Assembly: GCF_009796865.1 (NCBI RefSeq)
Contig: NZ_CP047028.1
Coordinates: 3,038,001-3,102,000, forward strand
From: Formosa sp. L2A11
Lineage (GTDB): Bacteria > Bacteroidota > Bacteroidia > Flavobacteriales > Flavobacteriaceae
Reading direction: 5' to 3'
DNA: 64,000 bases
Below the pieces are notes generated by a model. It had not been told where the DNA came from. It was given only the letters and a program-made list of their open reading frames with translations, and did no database searches. Both the position numbers and the translations under genes were made by a program. Shown here piece after piece: positions 43,904 to 52,163 of the stretch (positions are counted from its first letter, which is position 1; each line of letters starts with the position of its first letter).

Positions 43904-44899
43904 TTATTTAGTTCGAATGCCCTCGGCTTCTATAGTACCTATAATTTTCCTTAGTTCTTCACGGTACGACGTGCTATCATTCTCATTGGTTAATAACTCT
44001 CCGCGATAAATAAATTTGGTATCTAAATCAAAATATACAACATAAAGTCCTGTTTGTGGATTTTTCCACTTCCCTTTTCCATCATTAACAATTCTCTTAT
44101 CTTCGAGATATTGTACCCAAGCTCCTCTAGACAAAGTGGATTTATCCATATAAATCTTGCTGTATTCGGTGGCTTTAAAATACGGATATGGTTTCTCTAA
44201 TTTAGCATGTATGTTGTTTAAAATCATGGCCTTTAAACTTTCAAAGCCTGCTGCTTTTACGGATAACACCATAGGTTTCTGAAATCTTTTACTATCTTTA
44301 ATATCTAACGGAATTATAATAAAACCATCGGGATGACTAGCCATTTTAATGAGTAAACGAAATTGATACCCTGTATTTAATGTTTCAAAAGATTGATTTA
44401 ATCGATCTATAAAACGAGTCACAACATCTTCTAGTTCACTTGGTTCTAAATCTCTATTAAAATTTAAATCTATTTCTTCTGTAGAAAACGTTATTTCAGG
44501 AATTTCATTTTTAAAATCGGCTATAACAGCCTGTCTCGTTTCGTATTGTTCTACTGCATTTTTATATAAATCGTTAAAAGTCTTTGAGTCTGATTTTGCA
44601 TACATTGGTAAAGTATCATTTACCAATATATGTTTTACATTAAGATGTGTATAAAATTCAATTTCAGGAATTTCTTTATTATAGATAAGAACACCATACA
44701 TATTAGGATCCATAGTTGCGGCATTAAAAAATCGAGTTAAATGACTAAACGCAAGTTTCCCATTATATTCTCGCTGTAAATATGTTTCTATATTAGCAGA
44801 AGCTTTCCCTTTAGAAACGCCACCAAATAACCGTGTACATCCCGTTGCAAAAAAGAGTACGATAAGTAAACAAACACCTGTAATAATTATTATTTTCAT
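43904..44899 (-). CDS. Unknown lipoprotein
   Basis: Product of 331 residues with a lipoprotein signal (hydrophobic run then FATGC; acylated Cys21). The mature part mixes helices and strands, with no recognised motif; notable are the segments PYPYFKATEYSKIYMDKSTLS and GLYVVYFDLDTKFIYRGELL. Single-gene unit with its own regulon promoter, divergent from the 45052 gene. Together with the lipoprotein at 27002 it gives the regulon an envelope component. Family unknown. Confidence 0.72.
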   Translation of the reverse strand: MKIIIITGVCLLIVLFFATGCTRLFGGVSKGKASANIETYLQREYNGKLAFSHLTRFFNAATMDPNMYGVLIYNKEIPEIEFYTHLNVKHILVNDTLPMYAKSDSKTFNDLYKNAVEQYETRQAVIADFKNEIPEITFSTEEIDLNFNRDLEPSELEDVVTRFIDRLNQSFETLNTGYQFRLLIKMASHPDGFIIIPLDIKDSKRFQKPMVLSVKAAGFESLKAMILNNIHAKLEKPYPYFKATEYSKIYMDKSTLSRGAWVQYLEDKRIVNDGKGKWKNPQTGLYVVYFDLDTKFIYRGELLTNENDSTSYREELRKIIGTIEAEGIRTK

Positions 44900-44919
44900 A
44901 AATTATTCTTTTAAATATC

Positions 44920-44965
44920 TAAATTTATAATTACATGAGAATAATCATATCACGGAATTCAGTGA
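44920..44965 (-). promoter_or_regulatory. Best-conserved regulon operator, lipoprotein promoter
   Basis: Minus strand: TCACTGAATTCCGTGA (44965-44950), a palindrome with a single mismatch, 22 bases, then TAAATTTA (44927-44920), one mismatch from TAnnTTTG. This copy is the closest to the consensus in the window. Confidence 0.8.
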
Positions 44966-44975
44966 ATTTGCACAT

Positions 44976-45021
44976 TCACTTAAAAGAGTTCTTTTTTTAA
45001 CAATAACTTCTATTACCTTTG
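44976..45021 (+). promoter_or_regulatory. Degenerate regulon operator and -7 box of the 45052 gene
   Basis: A perfect -7 TACCTTTG (45014-45021) has, exactly 22 bases upstream, the degenerate 16-mer TCACTTAAAAGAGTTC (44976-44991). The strong palindrome at 44950-44965 lies 26 bases start-to-start from it, so the two genes may share that site. This promoter position excludes the TTG start at 45019. Confidence 0.55.
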
Positions 45022-45051
45022 GGTTATAAATTTCACAAAAACACTTACCCC

Positions 45052-45447
45052 ATGGGACTAAAAGAAAAAAAAGCAGCAAAATCTATTGAAGATAATTACT
45101 TAGGAAATTATCAAAAAGAAATTAATGAAATTGTAGGTAAAGAATTACCTATTAACATTAACTGGGATACTTTTGAAATGGACTTTATAAAATTTGTACC
45201 AAGTGTATGTTTACAACGTCTTACAGATGGTTTAAAAACAGTTTGTAAAGATGAAATGGGAAAAGAAGCAGTAGCTGAAGGTATAAATTCTATTGAAGTA
45301 TATTGTATTCCAAATGAAGGTGCTAAAGACAAAAAAGAATTAAAACTAGAAGATGGTGTGTTTTCATTAACTGCATGTTGGGGAGGTCACCACAGTGGTT
45401 ATTACACAGATTTAGTAATTCGTGAATATTTAGAAAACAACTTATAG
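45052..45447 (+). CDS. Small unknown protein
   Basis: Product of 131 residues from ATG 45052; the earlier TTG at 45019 lies inside the -7 box. N-terminus charged and helical (MGLKEKKAAKSIEDNYLGNY). The middle has a WDTFEMDFIKFVP motif, and the end has a glycine/histidine-rich turn ACWGGHHSGYYTD that could bind metal or form an active-site loop. No signal peptide. Single gene in the regulon, followed by a strong terminator. Family not recognised. Confidence 0.72.
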   Translation: MGLKEKKAAKSIEDNYLGNYQKEINEIVGKELPININWDTFEMDFIKFVPSVCLQRLTDGLKTVCKDEMGKEAVAEGINSIEVYCIPNEGAKDKKELKLEDGVFSLTACWGGHHSGYYTDLVIREYLENNL

Positions 45448-45480
45448 AACACGAATTTAAACTCACACTATTTATCTATA

Positions 45481-45516
45481 AAAAAGGGAAAACTTAATAC
45501 GTTTTCCCTTTTTTAT
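45481..45516 (+). terminator. Terminator after the 45052 gene
   Basis: Stem AAAAAGGGAAAAC/GTTTTCCCTTTTT (45481-45493 with 45501-45513), seven-base loop, followed by T. Confidence 0.9.
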
Positions 45517-45548
45517 GCTTTAATATTATTATACAATTGAAAATAAGA

Positions 45549-45582
45549 AAAGCCTTTAAGAATTTAATCTTAAAGGCTTTTA
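45549..45582 (-). terminator. Terminator after the TssD-like operon
   Basis: Fourteen-base stem AAAAGCCTTTAAGA/TCTTAAAGGCTTTT (45549-45562 with 45569-45582), six-base loop; serves the minus-strand unit ending at 45604. Back to back with the preceding plus-strand terminator. Confidence 0.9.
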
Positions 45583-45603
45583 TATGATACTTTTTAATGG
45601 GCT

Positions 45604-46005
45604 TTAATTCAGTTTTACATCATTTAAAACAACACCTGTTAATATCGCACTAAAGTAATAATCTTGAGACTGTACGTTGTTCTCTGAAAATGACTGACTA
45701 TAATTATGAATTATAGCATTATCAAATACAAAACTAACAACAGGTTGCTCTTGGTTTTGATAATAAATTTTCAAACTTCCAGACCACTCACCTGGTTTAT
45801 GAGATAACCATTCTAAAAATAGCGTACTCATCTCATTTCTCATGGCACCAGATAAATTTACATCTAGACCTCTTTCTTGTTCTTCGTTTGGATAGTATGT
45901 TGAAGAAAAGCTATAATCACACTGCGAAAGCTTAAATAGCTCTTCTGTATGTTCGTCTTTTTTAATTCTTAATTCTATACGCTGAATTACATTTAATTCT
46001 TTCAT
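45604..46005 (-). CDS. Orphan TssD/Hcp-like protein
   Basis: Product of 133 residues, all beta, with the plan of Bacteroidota type VI secretion tube proteins (TssD/Hcp): a CDYSFSS strand at about residue 29, corresponding to the family's CDYSF block; a central DVNLSGAMRNEMSTLFLEWL segment matching the strand-helix region; then GSLKIYY, a VSFVFDNAIIHNYSQSFSE segment matching the A-x-(V/I)-xx(Y/H)xExF motif; and a final strand pair. No other T6SS gene is in the window. It could be an effector carrier, a spare tube subunit or a non-T6SS relative. Operon partner of the 46708 gene. Confidence 0.5.
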   Translation of the reverse strand: MKELNVIQRIELRIKKDEHTEELFKLSQCDYSFSSTYYPNEEQERGLDVNLSGAMRNEMSTLFLEWLSHKPGEWSGSLKIYYQNQEQPVVSFVFDNAIIHNYSQSFSENNVQSQDYYFSAILTGVVLNDVKLN

Positions 46006-46018
46006 AATATTCTTGTTT

Positions 46019-46708
46019 TTACAATTGCTCTTCTATTTGTGCTTGTAATTCTTTTACTTTAGGAAAGCTCTTTAAACCTTTAGATATGTCTACAGTTATA
46101 GAAATTACTTCGTTTTCTAAAGTCGTTTTATTTTCCGTACCTAAATTGAAATTAACAGTTTCAATAACTTCTGTAAACGCTTCTTTAGCTAAATTATCTG
46201 CAGCTATATTAGAAAGCGTTTCTTTTAATATAGACAATACTTTTGAAACATAATATTTATCTAAATCTTCTGAAATGCCTTCATATACATAAGAAATAGT
46301 AATTTCTTTTTCTAAAGCATCTTTTAGTTCTAACTCTAAAGCTTTAACGTCTTTTTTAAGCTGAAGTACAGTTGGTATTTCACTAGCATGTGGTGTAAAA
46401 GGAATTTTTCCGTCAGATAAAAGGTAACCATATTTATCAATATTACTAATAGATATAGATGAAATAGAACCCGACTCTATATATTGAAATTGAGATTTAC
46501 GATCGTACATGTCGCACAATAAAATCATGTTTTTTTCTTTGTCATGTGTCACAAAAAAACCAGATGCACTACTTGAATAAGTACTTATAGAAACTTGTGG
46601 CATTTGTGGTCTATCTTCTTTTCGTTCTATATCAGCAATTTCTTGAAGTATTTTTAAAATAGCATTAGTATCTAATACAGGTAATTGTAACATTGTTTTA
46701 AAATCCAT
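46019..46708 (-). CDS. Unknown protein with coiled-coil segment
   Basis: Product of 229 residues from ATG 46708. The frame opens at TTG 46747, but that lies upstream of the predicted -7 box. The N-terminal 100 residues mix strands (MILLCDMYDRKSQFQYIES; SISSISISNIDKYGYLLSDG). Next comes a heptad-rich stretch LQLKKDVKALELELKDALEKE near residue 118, and the C-terminal part is helical. Soluble. Thirteen bases ahead of the TssD-like gene, so the two are co-transcribed under the regulon operator and may act together. Family unknown. Confidence 0.7.
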   Translation of the reverse strand: MDFKTMLQLPVLDTNAILKILQEIADIERKEDRPQMPQVSISTYSSSASGFFVTHDKEKNMILLCDMYDRKSQFQYIESGSISSISISNIDKYGYLLSDGKIPFTPHASEIPTVLQLKKDVKALELELKDALEKEITISYVYEGISEDLDKYYVSKVLSILKETLSNIAADNLAKEAFTEVIETVNFNLGTENKTTLENEVISITVDISKGLKSFPKVKELQAQIEEQL

Positions 46709-46728
46709 AATTATATTTTTTATACATA

Positions 46729-46774
46729 CAAAGTTGAGCCAATACAATTACTTTTTTATAACCGTTTTCAGGGA
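46729..46774 (-). promoter_or_regulatory. Regulon operator and -7 box of the TssD-like operon
   Basis: Minus strand: TCCCTGAAAACGGTTA (46774-46759), exactly 22 bases, then CAACTTTG (46736-46729), one mismatch from TAnnTTTG. This is the rightmost operator found. Confidence 0.72.
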
Positions 46775-46817
46775 TATTGGATACACTACTTAAATTTAAC
46801 ATAGAAATTGATGATAT

Positions 46818-47705
46818 TTAGCTTTGTGTTTGTGTCATATTATCTACAACAACTATAATATAATTTGCAATTTCAGCTTTATCTTCTTTAGTCATCTTGT
46901 TCCACTCAGATTGTAAAACCGTTGTAATAGACTTAATATTTAAACCCAGTCTAATTTTATTAATCCACCAAATTATACCTTGATTGTAGTTTGAATGATA
47001 CGAGCCTTCAAAGTGTAATAATAAATCTCCTTCGTTAAAGTTTTTAAGAGAAAAATGTGCCATGGTTGCATCTTTAGAAGCCTGAGCTGTTTGCATGTTT
47101 AACATATTTGGCGGTACATGTCCGCCCATATTACTGGCCATTTCTGCATAGGCTTTAACTGTAGGATCGAAATATGTTTTTAAATCTGGACCAATTAACT
47201 CAAGTGCTTCTGGGCTTAAGTCGTCTAAGGCATCAATTCCCTTTTTATTAATTAAAGACGCATATCTTCTAGGAATATTAGTTGCTATAAAACGTAATTG
47301 GTTCACTTTAGCAAATTCGACTAATGGTTTATAATCTGTTTTATAATTACTCCACATTTGCGTCATTTCAGGAATCATTTTAGCTTCAGTATACAATCCT
47401 TTTAAATACTCGTTTAATACTAATTGGTTTCCACTTTCAAACATTTCTGCTCCTAAGAATAAGTTTTTCCCTTTTATTTCAAATAAGCTTTTACTTACCT
47501 CTAATTGCAACCAATGTGAAATTGGATTAAAATGATATTCGCCAAAAAACACCATATCGCTTTTTGCAAGATCTTTAACCATATTATCATAATTTACTAT
47601 TTCTCCTGTATTTTTAAATAATTGATATACTGGTTTATTTTGTGCATTTATGGAGTTTACTATAGATAGTAGTAAGATTATTATAAATGTTATTATATGT
47701 TTCAT
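46818..47705 (-). CDS. ChaN-like (Tiki/haem-binding superfamily) exported protein
   Basis: Product of 295 residues with a signal peptide ending near residue 22 (SINAQ). The family signature MVFFGEYHFNPISHWLQLEV near residue 50 corresponds to the GExHxxxxxH core of ChaN/TraB-Tiki proteins; FLGAEMFES near 84 and LLHFEGSYHSNYNQGI near 222 supply the further conserved acidic and His positions. ChaN proteins bind haem and are induced by iron limitation. Last gene of the unit with the M16 peptidases and TonB receptor, 36 bases after the second peptidase. Confidence 0.82.
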   Translation of the reverse strand: MKHIITFIIILLLSIVNSINAQNKPVYQLFKNTGEIVNYDNMVKDLAKSDMVFFGEYHFNPISHWLQLEVSKSLFEIKGKNLFLGAEMFESGNQLVLNEYLKGLYTEAKMIPEMTQMWSNYKTDYKPLVEFAKVNQLRFIATNIPRRYASLINKKGIDALDDLSPEALELIGPDLKTYFDPTVKAYAEMASNMGGHVPPNMLNMQTAQASKDATMAHFSLKNFNEGDLLLHFEGSYHSNYNQGIIWWINKIRLGLNIKSITTVLQSEWNKMTKEDKAEIANYIIVVVDNMTQTQS

Positions 47706-47741
47706 GCCTTTTTTATTTTAAGTTTAAAATATGGTATTCTA

Positions 47742-49190
47742 TTAAAATTCTATTCTATTTCCATTTTGGTCGTAATACATAACGTCTCCAAATTTTTCAA
47801 GCGTTCCTTTTAATTCTGAAGCTTTACCTGAAATAGTGATAACACACTTAAACGGATCGATATATTTTTGAGACATATTCATAATATCGAGAATAGAAAC
47901 TTCGTAAAATTTTTCTACTTTATTTTGTAAATAATTGTCTGGTAAATTATATAAATCTTTCTGCATTGCAAAAGTGATATAGGGAATTGGAGAAATGGGA
48001 TTTAAAGATCTTGTGTACTCTCCTATTAGACTATTTTTTGCAACTTTTAAGTCTGAAGCACTAACTTTTTCATTTCTAAGGCGTAACATTTCTAAAATAA
48101 TATTTTCTATAGCATACGCTGTTTGGTTGTTTCTTACACTTGTATATATTGCACCTGTTCCGCCATCTGCAGAACTACCAACAGAAGATTTTATATAGTA
48201 GCAAAGTCCTTTATCTTCTCTTAAATTTTTATTTAGATATGACAGTTGACTTGCACCAAAAATATTATTTAAAACTTGAAGCTTAATATCGTCTTCAAAA
48301 TACGTGTAAGCATCTCCTAAATGCCATTTAAAAGTTATTTTAGATTGTACCGCATTGGGAACATCTTTTACTATTATTTTTCTACTTTTAATTGTAGACA
48401 CTTTTTTAGTTATGGGACTTTTTTCTATATAAGATTCTCCAGATTTCCATGTTCCAAAATAACGGTTCATTAAGGCTTTACATTCTGCTTCCGAAAAATT
48501 TCCTACCACAACAATTAATGCATTATTAGATACAATTCTATCATTTTTATAATCTTCGACATCTTTAATAGTTAAACCTTGGTATTTAGGTTTTACTTTT
48601 TGTTTAGTTTCTACACTATTTTTTTTAGATCCAAAAAGCAATGAATCCTGTATAGCATCTATAGAAAACTCTTCTATCGGCTCTCTATACACTCCTTTTT
48701 TATTTTTACCGTTCTCCTGTTCTACTTTATACTTTTCGTTTATATATTGTTTAGAAATTATGGGATGTAATAAAGCATCTGTATAGATTTCTAGTAGTAT
48801 GTCTATATCTTGTTTCAAACCTTTAATTGTGCCACCATACATATTCGCATTTAACATAGCTGCATGGTAATTAACAATAGAATCTATCTCTTGATTAGGA
48901 TACTTTTCTGATCGTTTATTTGAATATGCCGTGTTTAAAATGTTTTTTTCTGCTAAACGAGTTTCTTCATTAAAACCTGGTAATGCAATATTTACAGATA
49001 TAGTGAATTTTGGATAATCTTGAACCGGCGCTAAATATACACGAAGGCCATTTTTTAATGTTATTGGTATTAATTTACCTACGTTTAATGTTTCTGGAGT
49101 ATTTGCCTCTGGAGGTACAGAACGATCTACTTGAGCACGAGTAGAAAAACTGTAACAAATAATTAAAATAAATAGATATATAGTTTTCAT
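47742..49190 (-). CDS. M16-family peptidase homologue, R/Y subunit without HxxEH
   Basis: Product of 482 residues with a signal peptide (residues 1-19). Overall M16 layout: an opening LKNGLRVYLAPVQDYPKFTISV near residue 48, but the zinc motif is missing (RLAEKNILNTAY in its place). It keeps the C-terminal LNKNLREDKGLCYYIKSSVGSSADGG segment, which holds the Arg and Tyr that complete the active site in two-subunit bacterial M16B enzymes. It should therefore pair with the HxxEH-bearing product of the neighbouring gene. Periplasmic. Nine bases after the partner. Confidence 0.9.
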   Translation of the reverse strand: MKTIYLFILIICYSFSTRAQVDRSVPPEANTPETLNVGKLIPITLKNGLRVYLAPVQDYPKFTISVNIALPGFNEETRLAEKNILNTAYSNKRSEKYPNQEIDSIVNYHAAMLNANMYGGTIKGLKQDIDILLEIYTDALLHPIISKQYINEKYKVEQENGKNKKGVYREPIEEFSIDAIQDSLLFGSKKNSVETKQKVKPKYQGLTIKDVEDYKNDRIVSNNALIVVVGNFSEAECKALMNRYFGTWKSGESYIEKSPITKKVSTIKSRKIIVKDVPNAVQSKITFKWHLGDAYTYFEDDIKLQVLNNIFGASQLSYLNKNLREDKGLCYYIKSSVGSSADGGTGAIYTSVRNNQTAYAIENIILEMLRLRNEKVSASDLKVAKNSLIGEYTRSLNPISPIPYITFAMQKDLYNLPDNYLQNKVEKFYEVSILDIMNMSQKYIDPFKCVITISGKASELKGTLEKFGDVMYYDQNGNRIEF

Positions 49191-49199
49191 TATATTGAA

Positions 49200-50516
49200 T
49201 TATTCTGGGTGATACGCAATTATTACACGATTATTTTTAGCTAAATATTTTTTAGCTACACGTAGAATATCATCACTTGTTACGTTATTAAAATTTTCTA
49301 AAAGATTCTTGATATCTGAAGTTTTATTGTACAAATGATAATAATTAGTAACCTTGTCGGCAAAGGTTTCTGCATGATAAAAGTAATCTACATAAGCAGA
49401 TATAAATTGACTTTTCACCTCTTGTAGCACAATAGAATCTATTGGTTTTGTTTTTAATAATTCTAATTGTTCATCAATTTTTCCTAGTAAATACGTTTCA
49501 CTATTCTTTGTTGTAACACTGGCATTAATACTTAATGTCCCCGCTTTTTCCCAAAAATCTGAAGTAGCACTTATATGCTTAATTATGGCATCATCTTCAA
49601 GGTTTAGGTTTTTATTTAACAAAGAATAATTACGATTACCAGATAAAATAGAAGTAATTATTTGCATAACAGGAGCATCTGGATCGCTTTGAGACATTAA
49701 CGGATATCCTATTAATATAGATTCATCTTTTAATCCTTTTATACGCATGTCTGTATGCTTTACAAGACCAGAAGATTTTTTAAATGTTTTAGGTCGTTTT
49801 ATCTTTTTACCTTTTGGAATATTTTTAAAGTATAGACTTATCCATTTCTTAGTCTCTTCAATATTAATATTTCCTGAAACTACTAAACACGCATTATTTG
49901 GAATATAAAAGGTTTTAAAAAAGGCATCGAAATCGGTTTTAGAAGCCTTGTTTAAATCGTCCATAGTACCAATCATATTATGTCCATAAGTAGTATAGTT
50001 ATACATATTAGACATCATATCGAAATACGAGTTTCCTAACGGTTTACTGTCGTAGCGCATCCGTCTTTCTTCTTTTACTATTTCACGCTCCCGGTTAATT
50101 CCTTCTTGTGTAATTATAGGATGCATCATGCGTTCCGATTCTACCCAAAGTCCCAATTTAAATTCGTGAGCAGGAAGTAATTGGTAATAATATGTTACAT
50201 CGTAATTTGTGTAAGCATTGCAATAGCCGCCAGCATTAAATATAATATTCTCTAACTCGCCTTGTGGTATGTTTTTGGTTCCATGAAATAAAAGATGTTC
50301 GTAAAAATGAGCATAACCTGTATGTCCAAATTCCTCATTTTTAGATCCTACATGATATTTTGTTCCCACAATTACATTAGGTTCATTTACATCTTTATGA
50401 AGAATAACATGTAAACCATTAGCTAAATTATATTCTTCTAAATGAATATTATCCATATTCTGACCCCAAGTAAATAAGGAAATACAAAAAATGATAATGC
50501 TGAAAATTTGTTTCAT
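49200..50516 (-). CDS. M16-family zinc peptidase, catalytic subunit
   Basis: Product of 438 residues with a signal peptide ending near residue 19. The inverted zinc motif HFYEH is at 70-74 (HxxEH), with the downstream glutamate in the REREIVKEERRMRYD helix near residue 145. The C-terminal half lacks the Arg/Tyr pair present in the next gene, so the two products likely form an active heterodimer. Periplasmic degradation of peptides or small proteins is expected. Encoded with a TonB receptor and a ChaN-like protein, it may process material imported by the receptor. Confidence 0.93.
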   Translation of the reverse strand: MKQIFSIIIFCISLFTWGQNMDNIHLEEYNLANGLHVILHKDVNEPNVIVGTKYHVGSKNEEFGHTGYAHFYEHLLFHGTKNIPQGELENIIFNAGGYCNAYTNYDVTYYYQLLPAHEFKLGLWVESERMMHPIITQEGINREREIVKEERRMRYDSKPLGNSYFDMMSNMYNYTTYGHNMIGTMDDLNKASKTDFDAFFKTFYIPNNACLVVSGNINIEETKKWISLYFKNIPKGKKIKRPKTFKKSSGLVKHTDMRIKGLKDESILIGYPLMSQSDPDAPVMQIITSILSGNRNYSLLNKNLNLEDDAIIKHISATSDFWEKAGTLSINASVTTKNSETYLLGKIDEQLELLKTKPIDSIVLQEVKSQFISAYVDYFYHAETFADKVTNYYHLYNKTSDIKNLLENFNNVTSDDILRVAKKYLAKNNRVIIAYHPE

Positions 50517-50579
50517 TTTTAAAAATTTAAAATACTTTATATGTATAAATAATGTTTAACTAAATTTGATTGTGTTGTA

Positions 50580-52163
50580 TTAAAAATACAATTTAAGACC
50601 TGCAACTAAACTTAGATAATCGTCACTATTAGAATAATAATTTTCGTTACTAACTGGTAATTTTGTTGCTTTTGTATATGCTGTATTTAGTGAACATTCT
50701 AGTTTATTTTTGTTTCTTAATTTTACATCAATACCCAACTTTGTATTAAAATTAAAAGTATCAATCTCTGAGAAATAGGCCATTTTATTCCCTATCCAGT
50801 CTACATAAATATTATTTGCAGCAAAAGGATCGTGTTCTAAATCTAGTACTAAATGATATGAAGCAGATAGGTTTGCAAAAAAAGCTGATGTATTAGAAAT
50901 ACTTTTATTAAAGCCAACAGAAACTTTTGGATCTAAATATTGAAAATCAAACTTGTAGGCATAATTTAAATCTAACTGACTCTTATTATAATAGTTTAGA
51001 CCTAAGCTTATTTTATTTAATAATTTATTATAAAATAAAATATCAGCCCCGGCTTTAACATTATAACTTGTTGTTGTAAAGTTTTTATAATAAAAGGCAC
51101 CAGTATCTTGCCAAACTTTACCGTTTCCTTTTAAATATTCTGCATCTAAATGAACCGAAAGTAATTTATCTTCTTGATATTTATTGTAAAAAACTTGTAC
51201 TCGTTCTTTAATAAAACTATACTTAGTAAGCTCTTCATTCTCTTCAATCTTAACAATGTTTTTATCTGTCCAACGTTCTAAACCATACTCCGTATTACTT
51301 GCTACAGACACATCCCAACCATCTTGTTTAGTAAACCAATACAATTGCAATTCGGGAACATTTCTTTTACTTTCAAAACCAGTCTCAATATTTTTTATGT
51401 AAGAACCTAAACCTGTACTTAAATAATAATTCGCGGTTGTTGCCGTATTGTTTTCAGGAAATTTATTTCCCAATTCAGAATCTGTTTTATAAAACTCGTT
51501 ACTTAACGCTAAACTAAAAGTGTGTTTTATATTGTATTTATAACTTAGAGCGACTTTAGCTTGTACTTTTAAGGCTGTTAACTCATTTCTTGTATCTGTT
51601 TTTCTGAAATAAAAACTTGTATCGTAATTTAAATAAGCTCCCAACGTAAATCTAGAATTTAATGTATTGGCTGCACTTACTTCGAAATTATAATCTTGAT
51701 GATTCCATATACCCGTGGTTTCTTGAAATAAATAGTATGGCGAACTATTTTCTGTTATACCATAAGTTAAGTTATTTTCTATATCTTCTTTTCTCGTGTT
51801 TAAATATTCTAAACTACCAAACAATGTCCAATTTGTATTTTCTAAAGACTGTAGTGATGCTGTTTCTAGATATAAACCATTCTGTTTTTTATAATCTTGA
51901 GGGTTTCTTAATGCGCCTTCAGAATATAAATAGTTTACTTCTCCATAAGAAAATGCTTTAAGGTTAGATTGATTTAATAATGAGGGTATTTCAAAATACC
52001 TCTGCTCAAAAAGCTCGAAATGAAAATCTCTCTCAATAACAGATAAATTATTTACATTAGGTACTGTTTGAGAAAAGACATTCAACACACAAAAAAACAA
52101 AGAGAATGTAAGACACATTCTCTCTATTTTTAAATGGTTTGTTTTTTTAGTTGTTGTAACCAT
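50580..52163 (-). CDS. DUF6850-type outer-membrane beta-barrel protein
   Basis: Product of 527 residues with an N-terminal signal segment (CLTFSLFFCVLNVFSQ, residues 17-32; a start at the second Met is also possible). Nearly all of the rest is amphipathic strands ending in aromatic residues, and the last residues SLVAGLKLYF form a typical barrel end with terminal Phe. The family is regularly found beside DUF4876 lipoproteins and TonB receptors, as here. Its start overlaps the DUF4876 gene by 17 bases. Probably an outer-membrane accessory of the receptor. Confidence 0.8.
   Translation of the reverse strand: MVTTTKKTNHLKIERMCLTFSLFFCVLNVFSQTVPNVNNLSVIERDFHFELFEQRYFEIPSLLNQSNLKAFSYGEVNYLYSEGALRNPQDYKKQNGLYLETASLQSLENTNWTLFGSLEYLNTRKEDIENNLTYGITENSSPYYLFQETTGIWNHQDYNFEVSAANTLNSRFTLGAYLNYDTSFYFRKTDTRNELTALKVQAKVALSYKYNIKHTFSLALSNEFYKTDSELGNKFPENNTATTANYYLSTGLGSYIKNIETGFESKRNVPELQLYWFTKQDGWDVSVASNTEYGLERWTDKNIVKIEENEELTKYSFIKERVQVFYNKYQEDKLLSVHLDAEYLKGNGKVWQDTGAFYYKNFTTTSYNVKAGADILFYNKLLNKISLGLNYYNKSQLDLNYAYKFDFQYLDPKVSVGFNKSISNTSAFFANLSASYHLVLDLEHDPFAANNIYVDWIGNKMAYFSEIDTFNFNTKLGIDVKLRNKNKLECSLNTAYTKATKLPVSNENYYSNSDDYLSLVAGLKLYF

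Noticed and set aside
46709-46747. TTG-started extension of the 46019 gene
   Set aside because: It spans the predicted -7 box (46736-46729); the ATG at 46708 is correctly placed after it. The TTG at 45019 for the 45052 gene is excluded by the same argument.
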